Source of the DNA: Funneliformis mosseae
Lineage: Eukaryota > Glomeromycota > Glomeromycetes > Glomerales > Glomeraceae
NCBI GenBank assembly: GCA_910592005.1
Contig: CAJVPP010003179.1
Location: forward strand, 1 to 12,392
Length of the DNA stretch: 12,392 nt
Reading direction: 5' to 3'
A program made the position numbers and the translations under genes. Under the pieces are notes generated by a model. That model did no database searches, was not told where the DNA came from, and saw only the letters and a list, made by a program, of their open reading frames with translations. This document shows, one piece after another, positions 6,896-12,392 of the stretch (its first letter is position 1; each line of letters starts with the position of its first letter).

Positions 6896-8842
6896 ATGAA
6901 AACAAGTTATAAAGCTGAATTGATTGAAAAGAACAACAGAAAAATAATATTACGTTTAACCAACGTAAGTTACTCATTTTCATGTTTCATGATGTATTAA
7001 AGTTAAATTGTATTTAACTTTCTCATTCATTAAATGTAGAATTTGATGTTCGTAACGTTAAATCATCCTTCAACGTCAACATATCCAACGCTTGACATTT
7101 TTTCGATGGAAAATAATAACGTGCTCGATAGTTTAAGTCATAGTAATGTAGAATCCAATCATCCAAATCCGAATTTCTACTTTCACATAAACCAAATTGA
7201 TGCAAATATACAAAGAATTAAAGAATTAACAACTATTCAATCCATTGAGAGGTATCAAAATACAGATCAACTCGATCTACTCTTGAATAGCGATCGGCAA
7301 AAGTCTTTAGATATGTCTTCACAAACTAACCAATATGAACAGCCAGCTTATTTTGCGGTTGATAATGACACTGCACAATGGCATTCAGATAATGATACAC
7401 ACGATAACAATATATATAGTTATCATTCAGGCCGAAATGCATTATTCAATAATAATATACCAAAGCCAAATCAAACACTCTTTTCATATGAAACTATTGA
7501 TCCTTGTCTTTTCAATATCGAATATGAAGAAAATCGTTACCACAGTTCTTTGTACTCAGAATCAATATTTAGACCGTGGGTCAATTCTGACTCGCCTTCT
7601 ATCCAACAAGAAATTCGGTCTATACCTATGGACATCCACCATTTATCATCTAACAACCTTAATGTCCAAGAAAATGACACAATTAATAATATTGATGAAG
7701 TGAATAATAAAAGATCGTCTCCATTTTGTGTCTCATACTTAAAGAGGTAACCTTTTATTAAGTGATTTGGTTCTTAAACATGATCGTAAGGATCGTCTAA
7801 TGTTTCCAGAACCATTTGAAAATAATCCTTTCTCTAGGTTACCGTCACTCTTGAAATCTTCACAACCTCATTTACAGCAGTCAACTTATTTTCATGAACT
7901 ATGTTACGATGATAATCACAATGATTATTCCTGGATCGACCATTCATTAGGTCCGATCCAAAATGAAAATGCACAACAAACTCTTCCTTTTTATTGTTTG
8001 GAAGACAAAGTCATTATTTCATCCAATCCACCTCAATCAGAAACTTCTTTACATTTTACAACAAACAATTATCTTAAACAAGTACCTTCTCGCAAGCGTG
8101 CAATACAAGCTGATATATCACCCGAGATATCATTTAACGCATCCAACAATTCAAATCATTCTATAAGCCAACGAACAAAAACGTTTGAAATTCAAGTAAT
8201 TATTTTTACCTATATCTTCTATAATGCTTTTAACAATATTGATAAAAAAACCTGTATACAAAAAGTTTTGACGTTTAACAAATTCGACCAAAAATCATTA
8301 AGGATGATTTTATTCCAGAGACACCACAACCTTCCGTTGATCTTAGCAATTCAAGATCAGATGCTCAACCTCGAAGGCAAAAGCTTAGATATCCCGGTGA
8401 CATGTATACTCCTCAATGGGTGAGATATTCAGGCCATGCTAAAGAAGGATATTGTGATAATTGCAAACCGGGTAAATGGTTACAACTGAGGAATAGCGCC
8501 TTTTGGTATTTAAATTGATCAAATTCGATATTAATTAGTTATCGTTATTGAATTGATTTTATTAATAACAATCCTTCAATATCTGGCTAAATTAGGTACC
8601 ATAAACAATTCTTCCACGGTATTTCTTCTGTTTCTGGCAAAACGTTTGTTTCTCCAATCGAGACGCGAAAATTTGATGATGATTGTATTGAAGGATTGTG
8701 TCATCAATGCGGTCAATGGGTTCCTATCGCTGCTACAAGAAAAAAAAACTCAATGCTTTGGTTTCGTCATGCGCATAAATGTCACGTTCATATTAGACCT
8801 AAAAGTTGTCCTCCCTGTGTAAAGAACGCTAAAGGAAATTAG
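6896..8842 (+). CDS. Putative transcription regulator with Rua1 C-terminal domain; five exons
   Basis: Model: exons 6896-6964, 7040-7746, 7838-8195, 8303-8505, 8596-8842; 1,584 spliced bases, 527 residues plus TAG. All introns are GT-AG and the frame closes exactly. Residues 1-410 are Asn/Ser/Gln-rich and look disordered, with a basic S-R-K-R at 343-346 as possible nuclear signal. Residues 405-515 match the Rua1 C-terminal domain (formerly DUF4451): Y-T-P-Q-W-V-R (413-419), E-G-Y-C-D-N-C (Cys 429, 432), A-F-W-Y-H-K-Q (444-450), F-H-G-I-S (452-456), E-G-L-C-H-Q-C (Cys 481, 484), W-F-R-H-A-H-K-C-H (501-509). The paired Cys and His residues suggest zinc binding. Known: Rua1 of Ustilago maydis activates the ustilagic acid gene cluster; inferred here: a nuclear DNA-binding regulator with unknown targets. 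The ATG follows an in-frame TAG (6884). It appears intact. Confidence 0.85.
6965..7039 (+). other. Intron 1 of the Rua1-domain gene (75 bp, phase 0)
   Basis: Donor AAC|GTAAGT is a perfect fungal consensus; acceptor ATGTAG|AAT. TTTAAC near 7012-7017 could be the branch site. It removes an in-frame TAG (7037-7039) and adds a 23-residue first exon beginning M-K-T-S-Y-K. If not spliced, the coding region would start at ATG 7046. Confidence 0.65.
7747..7837 (+). other. Intron 2 of the Rua1-domain gene (91 bp, phase 2)
   Basis: Donor AAGAG|GTAACC, branch-like CTAAT near 7799, pyrimidine-rich acceptor TTTCTCTAG|G. Removal rebuilds an Arg codon (AG|G) and joins S-Y-L-K-R to L-P-S-L-L-K, moving cleanly from frame 2 into frame 0. 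Otherwise the two long ORFs meet with a stop (7748-7750) and look like separate genes. Confidence 0.75.
8196..8302 (+). other. Intron 3 of the Rua1-domain gene (107 bp, phase 0)
   Basis: Donor ATTCAA|GTAATT; acceptor ATTAAG|GATGAT, with TTTAAC near 8275 as possible branch site. A second phase-compatible acceptor ends at 8320 (CCAGAG|ACA); using it would remove six codons (18 bases). The unspliced ORF continues to 8423 but loses the Rua1 domain, so splicing here is required by the protein similarity. Confidence 0.7.
8506..8595 (+). other. Intron 4 of the Rua1-domain gene (90 bp, phase 2)
   Basis: Donor TTTTG|GTATTT, branch-like GCTAAAT near 8586-8592, acceptor AATTAG|GTACC. It splits the Trp codon of A-F-W-Y-H-K-Q (TG|G) inside the most conserved part of the domain, so this junction is confirmed by the protein family on both sides. 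Confidence 0.85.
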
Positions 8843-9412
8843 TTCATTATCTTTACAATTGCAAGGATAAATTACAAAATATTTCAACTGTCTCACTTAT
8901 TTTTAATTTAGTTTATTTTTTTTTTTTATATATATATACAGTTGAAATTCTCTATGAATAACGAATTTTTTTATAAGAAATTTTGTATTACAGAATTTAA
9001 TAAAGTATATAAATTTCGATTTCAATTTTTTTTTTCTTTTGTTTTGATTATTATGCTTAAAAAAAAAAGAAAATTTCTTCTAAAGATAAATGAAGATTTC
9101 TTGAAAACAAACTAGAACTTTTGCTTCAGATTTTAAAAAATTTGATGCTTAACATTCTGTAATTTTTTAACAAAACTCTCATTAACTTATACAAACTACG
9201 TCAGTAATTTTATTCAACTTTGTATTTTTATATATATTTAAAAAAGTAAAAAATTGTTAAATTTAGCTTTAAAATTAAATTACATAAAATTTATTTAAAT
9301 AATAAATTAAAAATAAATTTTATAAATCAAAAAACTTTAACTTTTTAAGTTAATGAATTCTTAATACAAAAGAAATAATATTAATTATATATTATCATTA
9401 GATTCATTTTTC
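8843..9412. other. AT-rich 3' flank, no gene
   Basis: Contains the probable 3' UTR of the regulator gene, then A- and T-homopolymer-rich DNA with stops in all frames. No domain, RNA gene or mobile-element end was seen. Confidence 0.6.
8999..9004 (+). terminator. Polyadenylation signal of the Rua1-domain gene
   Basis: AATAAA lies 157 bp after the stop codon, preceded by a T-rich stretch and a TATATATATA run near 8928-8938 that may act as an efficiency element. It is one of several AT-rich candidates. Confidence 0.45.
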
Positions 9413-9735
9413 GTTACTTTAACATCTAAGTTAAAAAGGTTGTAACAATTAATTCTACTTATTGAAGTTTATGACCTTAGAATTTTCTCTAAATCTTATA
9501 AGTACCTGTTATACTTAAATTAACTTGGCAATTTATTATAACTTAGGATTTTAAGATATATTTAATCAAACTCATAATGATAAACTCAAAAACAAGTTAG
9601 TGTAGGATATTATAATAAATTCTAGATAAGAGACAATATTGAAGGAAAAAGTAATTTTGTAAATTTAAATTGATTTTTTTATTAATAATATTGAAATACA
9701 TACTTATAAAAAAGTATAATTTATAACTTGAGCAA
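9413..9735. repeat. Direct repeat, left copy (AT-mutated)
   Basis: This segment aligns along its length with 12068-12392 in the same orientation, offset 2,654-2,655 bases around GTTATACT (9508 and 12162). Shared landmarks include CTTAACATC, GACCTTAG, GTTATACT, AAGTTAGTGTAG, TTGAAGG and TTTAAATTGATT. Similarity may start further left, at GAATTC 9355 versus 11997. Most differences are C to T or G to A from the right to the left copy. Long terminal repeats of a non-autonomous element, or two copies of a dispersed repeat, are both possible; no tRNA-primer site or gag/pol coding lies between them. Confidence 0.75.
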
Positions 9736-9861
9736 AAAGTTATTCTATTTATATAAAATTAATTTGTTATAGCTAACTACTTATGTTATAATTTAACTAA
9801 ATATTGATATATATTTTAATAAAATTATACTTAAATGTAGTATTTTACATAAATCCAAATT

Positions 9862-10015
9862 GATTCAAATCTAATCTGAATTTAATAATTAGATTCAGAT
9901 CAGATTAATTAGATTTAAATCAGGTTTAGATATAGATTCAAATCTGATCTATTAGATTTAGATTTAGATTTCATATTTAACCTGTCAGATCTGAATTTGA
10001 ATTTAGATCAAATTA
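9862..10015. repeat. Clustered GATTCAAATCTGATC-type imperfect palindromic repeats
   Basis: Variants of AGATTCAGATC, CAAATCTGATC and TTAGATTTAGATTT follow each other in both orientations over about 150 bp, with TCTGAATTT near 9875 and again near 9990. It is non-coding and its origin is unknown. Confidence 0.6.
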
Positions 10016-10029
10016 TTCTTATTAAACAA

Positions 10030-10195
10030 TTTATTATTATTTAAAAATGATTCATTATTATTTTACTTGAATGATAAATTATCGTTCTTCTTGAATGATT
10101 CATTATTATTTTACTTGAATAATGAATTATAGTTCTTCTTAAATAATTTATTATCATTTTTTTAAATGATTCATTATCTCTTTTAAGAATTGTAA
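10030..10195. repeat. Minisatellite, left arm of an inverted repeat
   Basis: About three units of a degenerate repeat with T-GAATGATTCATTATTATTTTA and TCGTTCTTCTTGAATGATTC. It is the reverse complement of the unit that fills 10700-11170. A short minus-strand ORF here (10041-10235) merely translates the repeat (recurring S-S-K-I-I-M-N-H). Confidence 0.75.
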
Positions 10196-10369
10196 AGCTA
10201 TAAAAGATAATTTTTATCATTAGAATTCTTTTCATCTAATTCTTATATTTCAGATTAGATCATTTTACCAAATAATTTAAGTAATCATTTATATCATTAT
10301 ATATTTGCTTTACTTGATTTACATTATCACTAGAAGTTAATTTACTTTATGTAATAGATAGAATTTTGA

Positions 10370-10555
10370 ACAAGTAGAGTTAACTTATGAATCAGATAAG
10401 CTGAGTCAAGTTTAAATTAAGCTGAGTTTATGTTTTTTTGACTCAATGATTTGCGAGTCAAGTTAAATTTTAGTCAAGTTAAATATTTAACTTGATTCAA
10501 TTTAAACTTGACTTAATTCGAGTTGATTTGAATTGACTCGAGTTGACTTAAAATA
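10370..10555. repeat. AACTTGA/TCAAGTT palindromic repeat cluster, left
   Basis: Dense alternation of GAGTCAAGTT-like words and their complement AACTTGACT, including CAAGTTAAATATTTAACTTG, a perfect 20-base palindrome near 10476-10495. A related cluster lies at 11360-11590. No coding potential. Confidence 0.7.
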
Positions 10556-10574
10556 ATATTATTTTTAGGGATAT

Positions 10575-10695
10575 TAAAATCCAGTTCGGTTTTAGTCTGA
10601 TCCCAAAATTCCCAATCTATAGGACTTGGGTCCTAAGACTAGATTCTAAGACCAGGTCTTGAAACTGCAGTTCTAGGACTGCAGTTCTATAGAAA
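10575..10695. repeat. Less AT-rich island with a 14-bp tandem duplication
   Basis: Amid the AT-rich repeats this island has many C/G residues. ACTGCAGTTCTAGG (10664-10677) is followed directly by ACTGCAGTTCTATA (10678-10691). TCCTAAGACTAG and TTCTAAGACCAG just upstream are also near-duplicates. It looks like a short satellite of CTGCAG/CTAAGAC words. Confidence 0.7.
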
Positions 10696-10699
10696 AATA

Positions 10700-11170
10700 A
10701 TCATTCAAGAAAAATAATAAAATCATTAGACTTGAACAATAAAAAAATCATTTAAGAAGAATAATGAGAAATCATTTGATTTGAATGATAAAAAAAATCG
10801 TTCAAGAAAAATGATAAGAAATCATTCAATTTAAACGATAAAAAAATAATTTAAGAAGAATAATAAAAAATCATTCAACTTGAACGATAAAAAGTCATTA
10901 ATAAAGAACAATAAGAAATTGTTTAATTTAAACAACAAAAAAAATCATTCAAGAATGATGACAAATTGTTTAACTTGAATAATAAAAAAATCATTCAAGA
11001 AGAACAATGATAAATTGTTTGACTTAAACAATAAAAAAAATTATTCAAGAAGAACGATAACCTGAATTGTCAACTTGAATAATAAAAAAAATTGTTCAAA
11101 AATGATGACGAATTGTTTGACTTAAACGATAAAAAAAATTGTTTAAGAAGAATAATGACGAATCATTCAC
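10700..11170. repeat. Minisatellite, right arm of an inverted repeat (about 10 units of 46-52 bp)
   Basis: Units start near 10702, 10747, 10797, 10847, 10895, 10943, 10989, 11039, 11091 and 11138. Each reads roughly AATCATTCAAGAAGAA, then (C/T)AATGA, then an AATTGTTTGACTT-like segment, AAACAATAAAAAAA. It is the reverse complement of the left arm at 10030-10195. The alternation of ATT-GTTT and ATCATTC halves gives each unit internal dyad symmetry. The unit is too degenerate for CRISPR. Confidence 0.85.
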
Positions 11171-11359
11171 TTTCCTTCACCCTCTAATCTTTTCATTTTT
11201 TTTTTGATTTTATTCTTTAATTTTAAATTTTTTTCATTTTTAATTAATTTTTTTTTGATATTGTTTTTTAATTTTAAATTTTTTTTTTCTCTTTCTGATA
11301 TTTTCATTTTTTAAATAAATATTTTTTGCTGATTTTTTTTTTATATTTAAATGTTTATA

Positions 11360-11590
11360 AAAATTTAAAATTGACTCATAACTTGATTTGAACTTGACTT
11401 AATTTGAATAAATTCAAGTTAAAATTGAATCAAGTTAAAATCAAATTAAGTCAAGTTGAGTTGAGTTTAAAATTTATATAACTTGAATCAAATCAAATTA
11501 AAAGATTTTATAAAATAAATTTGACTCAATTCAACTTAAAAAAAAGAGTCGAATAGAGTTGATCTTTAAACTCAACTCAACTCGACTCAT
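11360..11590. repeat. AACTTGA/TCAAGTT palindromic repeat cluster, right
   Basis: Same word family as 10370-10555: ACTTGATTTGAACTTGACTT, AATCAAGTTAAAATC, AAGTCAAGTTGAGTTGAG, ending with AACTCAACTCAACTCGACTC near 11570-11589. Both orientations occur, so the cluster can fold on itself and also pair with the left cluster. Confidence 0.7.
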
Positions 11591-11821
11591 TCAGATTTTT
11601 ATAATCAAAAATTAGAAAATTTTAAATAAAATTTTATCTTATAATTGATTCTTTAAAAAAATTAAAAAATTTGAATTCTATTTATAAAAAAGAATTGATT
11701 TATTAAATAAAAAAAATTATCAATTTGATTATTTTATTTAATTATCACATGATCATATAAATCACATAATTTGTATATTATTTTACTATATAAAACTCAT
11801 TATACAGTCATATTTTTCACA

Positions 11822-12171
11822 GGCCATGTATTGAGAAGCAACTTCTACATACCAAACCTAACACATGTCCATTTTCTGATTGTAAAAAAAATATCAATAT
11901 TATTGTAAATCCAAATTCTATTAGGAGAGGTTCACAATCATCCTAATCTAGCAGAACTTTAGCCTTAACTAATTTAATTGGTGAAAAGTTTGTCCTGAAT
12001 TCACCAGTTATATCAGAAGAGGAAAGACCAATAGACCTGATAGACGTTGTTACCGGGTTCATGTTCATTTATCTTAACATCGAAGTTAAAAGGCTGCGGC
12101 AGCTGATTTTACACGTTGGAGTTTCTGACCTTAGGATTTTTTCTAAGTTCTACAGGTATCCGTTATACTAG
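11822..12171 (+). pseudogene. RING-finger-like exon fragment, interrupted
   Basis: Following a TTTTTCACAG splice-acceptor-like sequence, frame 1 is open from 11821 to a TAG at 12169-12171, apart from one TAA at 11944-11946. It begins C-I-E-K-Q-L-L-H-T-K-P-N-T-C-P-F-S-D-C (Cys codons 11827, 11866, 11881), preceded by H-R-P. The H-x2-C then C-P-x-x-x-C spacing is the second half of a RING-type zinc site, which in intact proteins binds an E2 ubiquitin-conjugating enzyme. A Ser-rich stretch crosses the TAA, then E-K-F-V-L-N-S-P-V-I-S-E-E-E. From about 12068 the reading enters the direct repeat, so the later codons may be spurious. No first RING half is visible upstream. It could be a terminal exon with a mutation, or a captured fragment. 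Confidence 0.5.
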
Positions 12172-12392
12172 AATCAACTCAGCAATTTATCACGTCTTAG
12201 AACTTAAGATATATTAGTCAAACTCGTAATAATGAACTCAATAGCAAGTTAGTGTAGTATATTACAACAATCCTAGGTGAAGGACAACGTTGAAGGGAAA
12301 AGTAATTTGTATGGATTTAAATTGATTCCTTTATTTATAACTTGAAACTCGTATGAAACTTACAAATGAGTTTATAAACTTACAACTGAGTT
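12068..12392. repeat. Direct repeat, right copy (less mutated), runs to window end
   Basis: This is the counterpart of 9413-9735 and keeps higher C+G content, e.g. GGCTGCGGCAGCTG (12092 on) where the left copy has GGTTGTAACAATTA. It may continue past the window. Near the end ACTTACAA(A/C)TGAGTT is repeated in tandem (about 12358-12392). Confidence 0.75.

Noticed and set aside
7023..7205. Minus-strand ORF of 60 codons
   Set aside because: Antisense to exon 2 of the Rua1-domain gene.
7335..7703. Frame-shadow ORF of 122 codons
   Set aside because: Overlaps exon 2 in another frame and is rich in Ile/Thr/Met from the AT-rich codons; no domain.
7743..7766. Frameshift or assembly error between the two long regulator ORFs
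   Set aside because: A 91-bp GT-AG intron with a branch-like CTAAT and pyrimidine-rich acceptor explains the frame change exactly.
7963..8166. Frame-shadow ORF of 67 codons
   Set aside because: Lies inside exon 3 in another frame.
8553..8822. Frame-shadow ORF of 89 codons
   Set aside because: Starts inside intron 4 and is in the wrong frame; the frame beginning at 8596 carries the conserved Rua1 residues.
10041..10235. Minus-strand ORF of 64 codons with internal repeats
   Set aside because: It is a translation of the minisatellite.
10700..11170. CRISPR-like array
   Set aside because: Units are degenerate along their whole length with no unique spacers, and the context is eukaryotic.

Overview
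The window looks like nuclear DNA of an arbuscular mycorrhizal (Glomeromycotina, Rhizophagus-like) fungus. This is an inference from three things: very AT-rich spacers, short GT-AG introns, and three protein families in the styles seen in those genomes (a LINE-type reverse transcriptase with RNase H, a Fanzor/TnpB-like nuclease, and a Rua1-C-terminal-domain regulator). There are no bacterial-type operons or ribosome binding sites.

Layout. 1-3764: the 3' part of a dead LINE-like retrotransposon on the + strand, running off the left edge. It holds reverse transcriptase, RNase H and a C-terminal Cys/His cluster, broken by six nonsense codons, one frameshift and loss of an RT catalytic Asp, and ends in AATAAA plus an A13 tract. 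3765-4766: AT-rich spacer with small tandem repeats. About 4767-5604: a decayed Fanzor2/TnpB-like gene on the + strand, visible only when the three forward frames are pieced together; it keeps traces of two spliceosomal introns, the RuvC-I Asp motif, the helical segment, the TSKT segment and the C-terminal D-I-N-G-A motif. 5605-6895: spacer, including a less AT-rich block and a TATA-like box. 6896-8842: the one gene that looks intact, a five-exon, 527-residue putative transcription regulator with a Rua1 C-terminal Cys/His domain; four introns restore one reading frame across ORFs that look unrelated. 8843-12392: repeat-dominated DNA. Two direct repeats about 2.65 kb apart (9413-9735 and 12068-12392) enclose a large inverted minisatellite, AACTTGA-type palindromic repeats and a small less AT-rich island; a RING-like exon fragment reads into the right copy.

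The genes do not form a pathway: one host regulatory gene is set among decayed mobile-element remains. The most notable points are the hidden Fanzor relic, the exon model of the regulator, and C/G-to-T/A biased divergence between the two direct repeats, which fits with the inferred types of several nonsense mutations in the retroelement and the nuclease relic.
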